DNA from: Bacteroidota bacterium
GTDB taxonomy: Bacteria > Bacteroidota > Bacteroidia > Flavobacteriales > Weeksellaceae
NCBI GenBank assembly: GCA_023460855.1
Contig: JAEWOS010000019.1
Location: 32,122 to 96,121, forward strand
Direction: 5' to 3'
Length of the DNA: 64,000 nucleotides
The notes below the pieces were generated by a model. That model was given only the letters and a program-made list of their open reading frames with translations. It was not told where the DNA came from and did not search any database. The position numbers and the translations under genes are program-made. The first letter of the stretch is position 1. Every line of letters starts with the position of its first letter. This document shows, piece after piece, positions 52,031 to 60,309 of the stretch.

Positions 52031-54331
52031 TTAAAATTTGAAATTATACGAAATTGAAGGTACGAACCGGAACAGCGCTGTCTGTTCCGCAATTACACGG
52101 TCCGAATTATCTTCTTTGCTGAACCTGATCAAATACGGATTCTGTCTTCCGTACGCATTGTAAAGGCTGAAAGCAAGTTCAGATTTCAGTTTTCTGCGGT
52201 TTGGCATCTGCCATGTCGCGCCAAGGTCGAGTCTGTGATAAGCCGGCATTCGGTATTCGTTTCTGCCGGTATAATAATAAGCAGTTTCATTATTCAGTTC
52301 ATACACGCCTACGGGAAGTGTTACTGCGTTTCCGGTTTGGTAAGTCCAGACTGCAGAAAGTGCAAGACGTGGTGAAAGATCGTACATGCCGACAACAGTG
52401 AAATCGTGTGTGCGGTCATAACGTAAATCATACCATTCATTATTATTCACGCCGTCAATTTTTCTTTCGGATTTTGAAATGGTATAACCGAGCCAGCCTG
52501 TTAGCTTTCCTTTATTTTTTTTCGCAAGAAATTCAACTCCGTAAGCACGCCCTTTTCCGTAAAGCAGCTGCCGTTCCAGTATCAGGTCGCGGTCATCGGA
52601 ATTATCGCGGTAATCAATCTGGTTCTGCATCGCCTTAAAATAGGTTTCAGCCGAAAGTTCGTACATGCCGTTCTTAAGATTTCTGACATAGCCGAGAGAA
52701 AACTGATCGCCGATCTGAGGTTTGATATTATTCGAATTCATCACCCATCTGTCAGCTGGAGATGTTGTAACGGAATTTGAAATCAGGTGAAGATGCTGCG
52801 TATTCCGCGCATAGGCAAATTTTGCAGAAGAAACGTCATCCAGTTTATAATTGGCCGAAAGTCTCGGCTCAAGATTGTAGTATGATTTAACGAGTCCGGT
52901 TCTGCGCTCAGCGGAAAGCAGTTCATTATTTTCATCAAATTCATAGAATTCCGCATTTCCGCCCAATACATAAAACGCGATCAGGCGAAGTCCGTAATTA
53001 ATCTTCAGGTCATCTGTCGCTTTCCAGTCATTTGCTGCAAAAATGGCTGATTCGATACCTTTTCTTTTGTTTTCGAAAGGAAGAATATTGTTTCCGGCAA
53101 TCTGCCCCGGATTATTGGAATGATGAATGGCGCTGAGCCCGAATTTCCAGCTGTTGCGGTCATTCTGGAAATAATCGAATTCCTGTTTGATGCTCACGTC
53201 TTCAATTCTGGAAATAATATCGAATGCGTTCTGCGGATCGTCTTTATTAATTTCCACCACAAAATCGAAATTACTGTATGCGAGAATCGTATTGGAAAAA
53301 AGCCTGTCGTTGATCACATGATTATAGCGCGCTGTCGTGGTTGCATTTCCCCAGTTTAGCCCGAAAACATTTTGCAGTCCCAGCACGTCTCTTCCAAAAT
53401 ATCCGGAGAGAAACAGTTGCGACTTATCTGAAAATTTGTAGTTGACTTTCGTGTTCAGGTCGTAGAAATAGAGTTTATTTCCTTTGAATTCGTCACTCAG
53501 GGTCAGGAATAAATCGAGATAGGTCCGTCTTCCACTGATTAGAAACGAAGATTTCTCTTTTTGAATCGGTCCTTCCACATTGAGTCGGGAAGCAATTAGC
53601 CCGATTCCTCCGCTTACGCCAAATTGCCTGTTGTTACCTTCTTTCATGCGTACATCCACTACCGAAGAAATTCTGCCGCCAAACTGCGCAGGAGCGGAGC
53701 CTTTATACATGGTAACATCTTTAATCGCGTCGGAGTTGAAGGTTGAGAAAAAGCCCAGTAAATGGGAAGCGTTGTATACCGGTGCGTCATCGAGGAGAAT
53801 CAGGTTTTGGTCCAGATTTCCACCTCTTACCGAAAATCCGCTTTGTCCGTCGCCGCCGGCTTTCACACCGGGCAGAAGCTGCATGGTTTTCAGAATGTCT
53901 TTTTCACCCAGAATCACGGGCAGTTTGTTTGCCAGATTTACGTTGAGGCGTTCCACACCCATCAAAGACTGATTTGTTTTGTTGATCTGGCTGGAAGTGA
54001 TTACCACTTCTTCAATTGCAATTGCCGCGTCTATTGCTAAATCTGCAAGGCTGAAATTTCTGGAAAGATCGGAGGAAATATTAATTTCTTCTGATATTTC
54101 ACGGTATCCGTCAACAGAAGCCGTTACGGTTGTGGTTCCGGCCGGAAGCGTGATGCTGTAAAAGCCGTAATTATTACTTCTGGAGGAAAAATTTCCTGAT
54201 GACACAGTTGCGCCACTGATACTTTCACCGCTTTTTGCAGCAGTGATGAAACCGCTGAGCGTAAAATTTTGTGCAAATGAGAAGCTGAAAGAAAGGAGCG
54301 ACGCGAAAATCAGAAATTGTCTGTACACCAT
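52031..54331 (-). CDS. TonB-dependent receptor, SusC/DUF4249-paired
   Basis: 766 residues: signal peptide (to SFAQ), a carboxypeptidase-regulatory-like domain (about 22-95), the plug (GEKDILKTMQLLPGVKAGGD, FSVRGGNLDQNLILLDDAPV) and a barrel ending PSISYNFKF. The plug motif LLDDAPVYN is the usual receptor-type signature. Promoter: -7 TATCTTTG on the minus strand at 54359-54352. Likely co-transcribed with the DUF4249 gene. Ligand unknown. Confidence 0.9.
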   Translation of the reverse strand: MVYRQFLIFASLLSFSFSFAQNFTLSGFITAAKSGESISGATVSSGNFSSRSNNYGFYSITLPAGTTTVTASVDGYREISEEINISSDLSRNFSLADLAIDAAIAIEEVVITSSQINKTNQSLMGVERLNVNLANKLPVILGEKDILKTMQLLPGVKAGGDGQSGFSVRGGNLDQNLILLDDAPVYNASHLLGFFSTFNSDAIKDVTMYKGSAPAQFGGRISSVVDVRMKEGNNRQFGVSGGIGLIASRLNVEGPIQKEKSSFLISGRRTYLDLFLTLSDEFKGNKLYFYDLNTKVNYKFSDKSQLFLSGYFGRDVLGLQNVFGLNWGNATTTARYNHVINDRLFSNTILAYSNFDFVVEINKDDPQNAFDIISRIEDVSIKQEFDYFQNDRNSWKFGLSAIHHSNNPGQIAGNNILPFENKRKGIESAIFAANDWKATDDLKINYGLRLIAFYVLGGNAEFYEFDENNELLSAERRTGLVKSYYNLEPRLSANYKLDDVSSAKFAYARNTQHLHLISNSVTTSPADRWVMNSNNIKPQIGDQFSLGYVRNLKNGMYELSAETYFKAMQNQIDYRDNSDDRDLILERQLLYGKGRAYGVEFLAKKNKGKLTGWLGYTISKSERKIDGVNNNEWYDLRYDRTHDFTVVGMYDLSPRLALSAVWTYQTGNAVTLPVGVYELNNETAYYYTGRNEYRMPAYHRLDLGATWQMPNRRKLKSELAFSLYNAYGRQNPYLIRFSKEDNSDRVIAEQTALFRFVPSISYNFKF

Positions 54332-54653
54332 AACCGGATTTGAAAGCTCCGCAAAGATAGTTTTTAAATACTGCCTGCCGGATTCTGCGCTGAATTTCGT
54401 GTGAAATTATATTTTCTTAACACAAATTATAAAATTTTTATGTACAGCATATCACAAATTATTGGTTTTGCAGAACTGGCATCATTTTTCTCATGTTATT
54501 TATAATCAGTACTAAATAGCATTACGATGTATCGGAATTTACCTAAGAAACGAAGGTTTTATTGAGTGATAGATTACACCTATATTCTAAAATTAAAAAA
54601 TTATTAAATAATTGTTTGGAACTTACCGATTAAGTTTCTACTTTTACACCGCT
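54332..54653. other. 320-bp intergenic region before the TonB receptor
   Basis: AT-rich. On the minus strand it holds the receptor's -7 element (54352-54359). I see no gene, repeat or RNA signal in the rest; the 3' part belongs to the downstream end of the DUF3810 gene. Confidence 0.6.
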
Positions 54654-55799
54654 TTAATGAGGCGCTAGTCGCTGAATTGAAGAATATTTTTTTTCATCAT
54701 TTGTGTTTTTGGAATCGCGTTGTGAAACGCGATTCTTTTTTTTGCTGTTTTCGTACCCGATCAGCAATTCCACAAAGTAAGAATAGGTGATACTTCCTTC
54801 CTGTTGATTGCTTTTCAGAAAAAGATCGTTGGTAAATCCAAAAAACACATCGAGAATTCCGTCGTGTTCTTCAGCGAATTTTCTTTCATATTCCAGATCG
54901 CGCTGCATACCATCAGAAAATGATGCCATCGTTTGTTCTACAAATGCTGAATCTTTCTCGGAAAGTGAACGCAGCAGACTTTTCAGCGCAAAAAATTCCG
55001 TACTGTACCGCAGTTCCGGATTTCCGGCATTTCTTCCGATCAGATAACCGATAAAACTGGCTTCCTGTTCGCGGGCAAATCCGAGCTGATGTGCGGTTTC
55101 GTGTGCAATCGTGGCCGGAATCTGCGTGGAGGGAAGCAGCGGATTATATTGTGCTTCTGCGGTAAAAGGATTGTAGTAGCCCGAGATTCCCGTAAAGCTC
55201 ATAACGGGTGCGAAGAGACTTGGTTTTACCGAATTGACAAGAGCAGCTTTCTTCGTGCTGATTTCTGCAGGAATTTCGTTTTGTTGTGCAAGAATCACGG
55301 TTTGTAAATCATTAGAATTCACTAACCTAAAAACACCGTTTTGGTCTTCGCGAACCTGCGTTCTTGAATTCTTGCATTTCTGCAGAAAAATTAGGGCCAG
55401 TTCCTTTGCCTGTGCTGCAGTCGGTTCATTTCCCTGCAGTTTTTCAATTAACGGTGGCTGGAAGTACAGCATTCCCCAAAAAAACTGATAGACAAAATAC
55501 AGAACATTAAGCATGATTAGCCCGGATTTCAGCGCGCTTGGTCTTTTTGAACGTTTGAAAATATTTACTGCAATTACCGCAATCAGCAAAAACAAAAGGA
55601 TATACAACACATCTCCGGCAGAAAATGACAGCCCGGAAAACAACTGCATATGTGCCTGCTTCTGCAATTCGAAAAACTCTTCAAAAAACTGGATGGCCGC
55701 AGGAATCTTACTCAGAATAAAAAACAAAAGAAATTGGGCAAGTAATAAACCCGCCCAAAATCTTATTCTTCCCGTTAATGTTTTAATGTACTTTGCCAT
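54654..55799 (-). CDS. DUF3810 membrane metallopeptidase-like protein
   Basis: 381 residues: three N-terminal membrane helices (to about residue 120), then a large extracytoplasmic domain with H-E-T-A-H (IAHETAHQLGFAREQEASFI), an HExxH zinc motif with further Glu downstream, typical of DUF3810. Function unknown; a membrane-bound peptidase is plausible. ATG 55811 would add four residues; M5 at 55799 is also fine. Its last 30 codons (from about 54740) are Lys/Asn/Ser-rich and run through a hairpin with a T-run on the opposite strand, so the C-terminal end may be an extension. Confidence 0.85.
   Translation of the reverse strand: MAKYIKTLTGRIRFWAGLLLAQFLLFFILSKIPAAIQFFEEFFELQKQAHMQLFSGLSFSAGDVLYILLFLLIAVIAVNIFKRSKRPSALKSGLIMLNVLYFVYQFFWGMLYFQPPLIEKLQGNEPTAAQAKELALIFLQKCKNSRTQVREDQNGVFRLVNSNDLQTVILAQQNEIPAEISTKKAALVNSVKPSLFAPVMSFTGISGYYNPFTAEAQYNPLLPSTQIPATIAHETAHQLGFAREQEASFIGYLIGRNAGNPELRYSTEFFALKSLLRSLSEKDSAFVEQTMASFSDGMQRDLEYERKFAEEHDGILDVFFGFTNDLFLKSNQQEGSITYSYFVELLIGYENSKKKNRVSQRDSKNTNDEKKYSSIQRLAPH
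54712..54743 (+). terminator. Perfect terminator-like hairpin on the plus strand inside the DUF3810 3' end
   Basis: 10-bp stem GAATCGCGTT / AACGCGATTC, GTGA loop, eight T on the plus strand. No plus-strand gene precedes it before the tRNA at 51104, which has its own terminator. Confidence 0.5.
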
Positions 55800-57576
55800 C
55801 GCTCTCTTCAAGTGAAATGCCCTGCTTTCGCAAAATTTTCGGCGTGATAAAACCGTACACTGCGAGATAAATAAATCCGATCAGCGGAATGATATACGAA
55901 AAATGCGTCCAGGTAATTCCCATAATTCCATCCGGGCTTGTTTTATCGAAATCACAGATCCAGCCCTGAATCAGCGGAATAACTCCGCCTCCGAGAATCA
56001 TCATAATCAAAAAGGAAGAAGCTTTACCGGTGTCTTTTCCCAAACCGGCAATTGCAAGGTCAAAAATTGCAGGCCACATAATGGAACAGAAAAGTCCACC
56101 GCTGATAAAGAAATATTTAGCAAGATTTTTATCCGGAATAATCATGCCGATCAGCATCATCATCATTCCGGCAAATCCGAAAATCATCAGGGTTTTTCCG
56201 GCATTTTTCCCGCCGATAAAACTCATAATGATAAAAAGTATGATCCAGAGCGGATAAATATAAAATGCAGAAACGTCTTTTCCGCTTAAAGTATTTGCGA
56301 CGATAATGATTCCAAAAGCGATGAAAGGAACAACGAATTTCAGAAAAATGCCCATTGCTTTAGATGTATTAAAAACATTGATGCCGCCATTCCATCTTCC
56401 GATCATTAAACTTCCCCAGTACAGCGAAACGAAAGGCGCAATATTGTGTTCAAGCACATTTCCGAATTCCGCGGTGTGTAATAAAGCCGGTAAATTACTG
56501 ATGATAGAAACTTCGACACCAACATAAACGAAAATACCCAGCATCCCAAGATAGAGCTGCGGATATTTCATGATGTTGAATTTTGAACTGCCGGCTTCCA
56601 GTTTCGTTTCTTCTGTTTTGGCAGGATCTTCAATCTTGGAAAACAGCATGAAAATCGCCACAAGAATAAAAGCAATTCCCAGAATTACAAAAGGCATTTT
56701 CACCGTTTGCAGTTTACCTTTCACAAAATTAGTGGGATACTGAATTGCTGATGTTCCGGTAATTTGAGTTGAATGATCTTCCTGCGTGTTTCCGTCTTTG
56801 ATCTTTTTCAGATTGTCGATAAATTTATCGGAATCCTGATCTGTAACGGCGGAAGAATTCAGCTGCTGCAGATTATTATCGAGCTCCCCAACGTGAACCT
56901 GAATTTTTTGTAAAGTATTGTTGATGATCTGTGCGTCATCGGAAGTATCAGATTTCAGTTCTGCTGCATTTTGTGTCAGTTCATTTTTGAGACTGATATA
57001 ATCCTGCTTTACCACTTCAATACGCGATAGCTTTCCTGTATCCTGCTTTTGCGTGTCGTCACCCATTCCAAAAAGTGCGATCCCAAAAAGTATCGGACCT
57101 AAAGTAGTTCCCAGAGAATTTATTCCTCCGGCAAGCGTTAGACGGTGCGCTCCGGTTTGCGGACTTCCCATTTTAATCGCTAGCGGATTTGCAACAATCT
57201 GCATCAGAGAAAAACCAAGTCCGACAATAAAAAGTGCGGTAAGGAAAAACCAGAAACTTGCACTTGCAGCTGCGGGAACGAACAGAAATGCGCCCATTGC
57301 CGAAATTGCCAGTCCGAAAGCAAGCGTTTTTTTGTAGCCGAACTTCTGCAGAATATCACTTTTCAGGGAAATAATGAAGAAGATAATTGATCCTACGAAA
57401 TAGGCAGCATAAAAAGCCCAGGCTACCAGTTGCGACTGTACCTGCGAAAGGACAAACCATTTCTTGAATACCGGAATTAGGATATCATTGCTTGCTGCGA
57501 CAAAGCCCCAGAAAAAAAATACGATGATAAGGGAAATGAATTGCGACCATTTGGTCTGTTCCTGATGGTTTTCCAT
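55783..57576 (-). CDS. Sugar MFS transporter (FucP-like) with long cytosolic insert
   Basis: 597 residues. N-terminal FFFWGFVAASNDILIP and the FucP/GlcP-type LAVAF-helix pattern give six helices to residue 170. Residues 172-293 are a hydrophilic, Gln/Asp/Lys-rich insert predicted coiled (SLKNELTQNAAELKSDTSDD), then VKMPFVILGIAFILVAIFML starts the second six helices. FucP is 438 residues, so this insert is unusual. Its stop overlaps the DUF3810 gene by about 17-29 bases. Likely imports a hexose or GlcNAc-type sugar; specificity unknown. Confidence 0.85.
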   Translation of the reverse strand: MENHQEQTKWSQFISLIIVFFFWGFVAASNDILIPVFKKWFVLSQVQSQLVAWAFYAAYFVGSIIFFIISLKSDILQKFGYKKTLAFGLAISAMGAFLFVPAAASASFWFFLTALFIVGLGFSLMQIVANPLAIKMGSPQTGAHRLTLAGGINSLGTTLGPILFGIALFGMGDDTQKQDTGKLSRIEVVKQDYISLKNELTQNAAELKSDTSDDAQIINNTLQKIQVHVGELDNNLQQLNSSAVTDQDSDKFIDNLKKIKDGNTQEDHSTQITGTSAIQYPTNFVKGKLQTVKMPFVILGIAFILVAIFMLFSKIEDPAKTEETKLEAGSSKFNIMKYPQLYLGMLGIFVYVGVEVSIISNLPALLHTAEFGNVLEHNIAPFVSLYWGSLMIGRWNGGINVFNTSKAMGIFLKFVVPFIAFGIIIVANTLSGKDVSAFYIYPLWIILFIIMSFIGGKNAGKTLMIFGFAGMMMMLIGMIIPDKNLAKYFFISGGLFCSIMWPAIFDLAIAGLGKDTGKASSFLIMMILGGGVIPLIQGWICDFDKTSPDGIMGITWTHFSYIIPLIGFIYLAVYGFITPKILRKQGISLEESDGKVH

Positions 57577-57611
57577 AATTTTCTTAGAAAAGTATCAACA
57601 AATATATATAA

Positions 57612-58340
57612 TTAATGCTTCCGCAGATTTTCGGTAAGCGTGGTTTTTATCTCATGGTGAGATTTGTCGCGCATTTCGCGGATGGTTGTAGGTTCCATAA
57701 TCATATTCAGGAATACACGCACTTTTCCGGGATGTCCTTTATCGTATCGGAACGGAAACATTTCCTTTAGGCCCACAAATGTGTACACCGCAACCGGAAA
57801 ATCGTGTTTTGTAGACAGTGTGAACGCGCCGTCTCGGAATGTATCGAGTAAAATATTCTCAGCAGGAACACCGCCTTCAGGAAAGATGACGATGTTTTGT
57901 CCGTGACGCATTTTTTCAGCAGCTACCCGGTAAACTTTCGCGCGGCTTCTCGGATTATTTCGGTCGACAAGAATAGCGATCCGCTTATACAGAATTCCAA
58001 AAACCGGAATTTTCGCAAGTTCGGCCTTCCCGATAAAACATAAAGGATGATGTCTGTGAAGAACGGCCATCAGCATAATGTCAATGATCGAAGTATGGTT
58101 TGCAATAAAGACGTAAATTCTCCCTTTTACAATTTCTTCTTTGGTCTTTTTGATGAGTTCGTAGCGAAAGCCCATTCCGAAGAATACCACAACGCAGAAA
58201 AGCCACATGAAAAAATAGGCGTGCTTAAAATCTTTTTCGCGGATGGAAAACAATAATACAGGGAGGCCGAACAGTAAGATGAGTAAAAATGCCAGCAGCA
58301 CAAACCAAAGACGCCAAAGCAGATTTAAAATTACACTCAT
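57612..58340 (-). CDS. plsC: 1-acyl-sn-glycerol-3-phosphate acyltransferase (PlsC-like)
   Basis: 242 residues: two N-terminal membrane helices, then the acyltransferase motif I NHTSIIDIM (HX4D) near residue 85, motif III FPEGGVPAE near residue 155. Makes phosphatidic acid from lysophosphatidic acid at the inner membrane. Second acyl motif region FIGKAELAKIPVFG also fits. In the same strand run as gtrA upstream, 30 bases apart. Confidence 0.92.
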   Translation of the reverse strand: MSVILNLLWRLWFVLLAFLLILLFGLPVLLFSIREKDFKHAYFFMWLFCVVVFFGMGFRYELIKKTKEEIVKGRIYVFIANHTSIIDIMLMAVLHRHHPLCFIGKAELAKIPVFGILYKRIAILVDRNNPRSRAKVYRVAAEKMRHGQNIVIFPEGGVPAENILLDTFRDGAFTLSTKHDFPVAVYTFVGLKEMFPFRYDKGHPGKVRVFLNMIMEPTTIREMRDKSHHEIKTTLTENLRKH

Positions 58341-58370
58341 CCAGTTTACTTACTGGGTCAAAAATAACAA

Positions 58371-58832
58371 TTATCCGCTGAAAATGATTCTTTTCTTCAG
58401 CGTGTAGTTCAGCACGGACACGGTAACGATCGCGCTGATTTTGCTGAGCATCTCGGAACTGAAAACAAAAAAGCCAAGATCGAAATATTCATTTCTGAAT
58501 ATTGTGGTGTAAAAAATCTGGAACAGGAACAGACTGATAAAAGTAGAAGCGATGGAAATTCCCATGAAATAGGCAAATTCCCGTCTTTTGGAATGCCGCC
58601 CGCGTTCAAATACAAACCAGATACTGAAAAAATAATTCGAAATAATTCCGCAGCTCGTGGACAGGATGTTGCTTAAAGGGAAGTGGATTCCGTAGAGATT
58701 TTGTTCCCATGAAAACAGTGATGGTAAACTGACACTGAATATCTTAAACGTCAGAATCTCAACCACTGCGCTCATCGCACCTGCGAGAACAAAGAACAAA
58801 ATTTGTTTCTGTTTGATCAGTAGTGATTTCAA
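58371..58832 (-). CDS. GtrA family membrane protein
   Basis: 153 residues with four membrane helices in the GtrA order: FFVLAGAMSAVVEILTFKIF, LSNILSTSCGIISNYFFSIW, and NYTLKKRIIFSG at the end. GtrA proteins flip or hand over polyprenyl-linked sugars for envelope glycan modification. Directly upstream of plsC on the same strand. Confidence 0.9.
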   Translation of the reverse strand: MKSLLIKQKQILFFVLAGAMSAVVEILTFKIFSVSLPSLFSWEQNLYGIHFPLSNILSTSCGIISNYFFSIWFVFERGRHSKRREFAYFMGISIASTFISLFLFQIFYTTIFRNEYFDLGFFVFSSEMLSKISAIVTVSVLNYTLKKRIIFSG

Positions 58833-59058
58833 ATCTTAAGCTAGCTGCTGCAAAATTAAAATTATATACAAAAAATCTATAATTTTTGTTAAAAAAGTTT
58901 GCTGTTTCGAATTTATTTCTAATTTTAATCAAATATTTGACAGGCTACTTACCTGATATCTGTATTCCGTACGCTGCGCGCAACAGAATAATTTATCTTG
59001 AAAAACATCTGAAATCCAATAAAAAAAACACAAAGGAAACTTAAGATTTTTTCAACCC

Positions 59059-59310
59059 ATGAATGCAAAAAATTCATACCGAAAGTTCCAGAAGGAACAA
59101 AAGAAGATTAATGATCTGGAAAAGAGCAATGCGCGTTTCAGAAGAGTATTTACAGAATATGAAACGATGAGCGACGACCTTTGGCAGCTCGAGTCATCCG
59201 ATGCGCCGGCAATTCCGGACGATTACGTGGATTCACTGCGTATTCAGCAGAGTTTTCTGGAAGATGAAGTTCAGGACTGGCTGAATTCCGACAGCAATTT
59301 TCTTCAATAA
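59059..59310 (+). CDS. Small conserved-looking acidic protein
   Basis: 83 residues, soluble, starting MNAKNSYRKFQKEQKKINDL. A Lys/Glu-rich N-terminal helix, a Trp/Asp centre (DDLWQLESSDAPAIPDDYVD) and a Glu/Asp-rich end (EDEVQDWLNSDSN). No family recognised; the amphipathic helices and codon use suit a real coding region. Stands 78 bases before the GlcNAc kinase gene. Confidence 0.6.
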   Translation: MNAKNSYRKFQKEQKKINDLEKSNARFRRVFTEYETMSDDLWQLESSDAPAIPDDYVDSLRIQQSFLEDEVQDWLNSDSNFLQ

Positions 59311-59388
59311 CCCATTTTACAGCTGGTGTTTAGCCCGCCTTACCGCTAATTTTTTTATTTTCGCATTTCGTTCCAAAAATTTGCTGAT

Positions 59389-60246
59389 ATGATAGCTATT
59401 GTAGATGGCGGCTCCACGAAATGCGACTGGGTCATTCTGGACAGTTCCGGTAAAGTTGTGCTGAAAACAGAAACTGCCGGATTTAATCCCAATGTGATTC
59501 AGAAAGAACTGATCGCTTCGGAGCTCAGGAAAAATCCCAAACTGACGGACCTTTCCGGTTCTATGCAGAAAATATTTTTCTACGGATCGGGCTGCGGAAC
59601 AGAATCAAACAGGCAAATTGTAAAGGACGAGTTTCAGAAAGTTTTTGATGCTGCACATATTACGGTAAAAGAAGATATGACTGCCGCAGCATATTCCGCA
59701 TACAGAGGAAAGCCTGCCATAATCTGTATTCTGGGAACAGGTTCCAATTCATGTTATTTCGACGGCGAAAACGTGAGACTGGATCTTCCGTCACTCGGTT
59801 TTCTGATCGGTGATGAGGGAAGCGGTTCAGCACTTGGAAAACAACTTCTGAGAAGATATTTCATGAAAAAACTGCCGGCAGATCTTTCAGATAAATTCGA
59901 AGATGCCTACAGCCTTTCCATAGAAGACGCGCTGAAAAACATGTATCACAATCCGAGAGCAAACGCTTATCTGGCGGAATTCAACAAATTTGTGGTCGAA
60001 CATAAAGCGCATCCTTATTTTCAGAATATGGTATTCGATGAAATGAAAAATTATCTGGATTACCAGGTTTTACAGTATGAAGAAGCCAAGCAGTCCGAAA
60101 TTAATTTCATTGGTTCCATTGCATTTTATTACGAAGATATTCTGCGTGCTGCCGCCGCTGAATTCAACCTCAATATCGGGCACATCGTTCAGAAGCCAAT
60201 AGAAAGCCTGGTGGATTACCACAGAAAGTACATTCTGAATTTCTGA
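59389..60246 (+). CDS. BadF/BadG-type N-acetylglucosamine kinase
   Basis: 285 residues of the ASKHA fold: phosphate 1 IVDGGSTKCDWVIL, phosphate 2 IICILGTGSNSCYF, adenosine GDEGSGSALGKQLL. The closest known match is the eukaryotic/bacterial GlcNAc kinase used in amino-sugar recycling. Followed 63 bases later by malic enzyme. Confidence 0.9.
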   Translation: MIAIVDGGSTKCDWVILDSSGKVVLKTETAGFNPNVIQKELIASELRKNPKLTDLSGSMQKIFFYGSGCGTESNRQIVKDEFQKVFDAAHITVKEDMTAAAYSAYRGKPAIICILGTGSNSCYFDGENVRLDLPSLGFLIGDEGSGSALGKQLLRRYFMKKLPADLSDKFEDAYSLSIEDALKNMYHNPRANAYLAEFNKFVVEHKAHPYFQNMVFDEMKNYLDYQVLQYEEAKQSEINFIGSIAFYYEDILRAAAAEFNLNIGHIVQKPIESLVDYHRKYILNF

Positions 60247-60309
60247 TTTTAACAAAAAAGGAAGGATGTACATCTTTCCGTTTTCATTTTTACACAACAA
60301 ATTTTTTAT

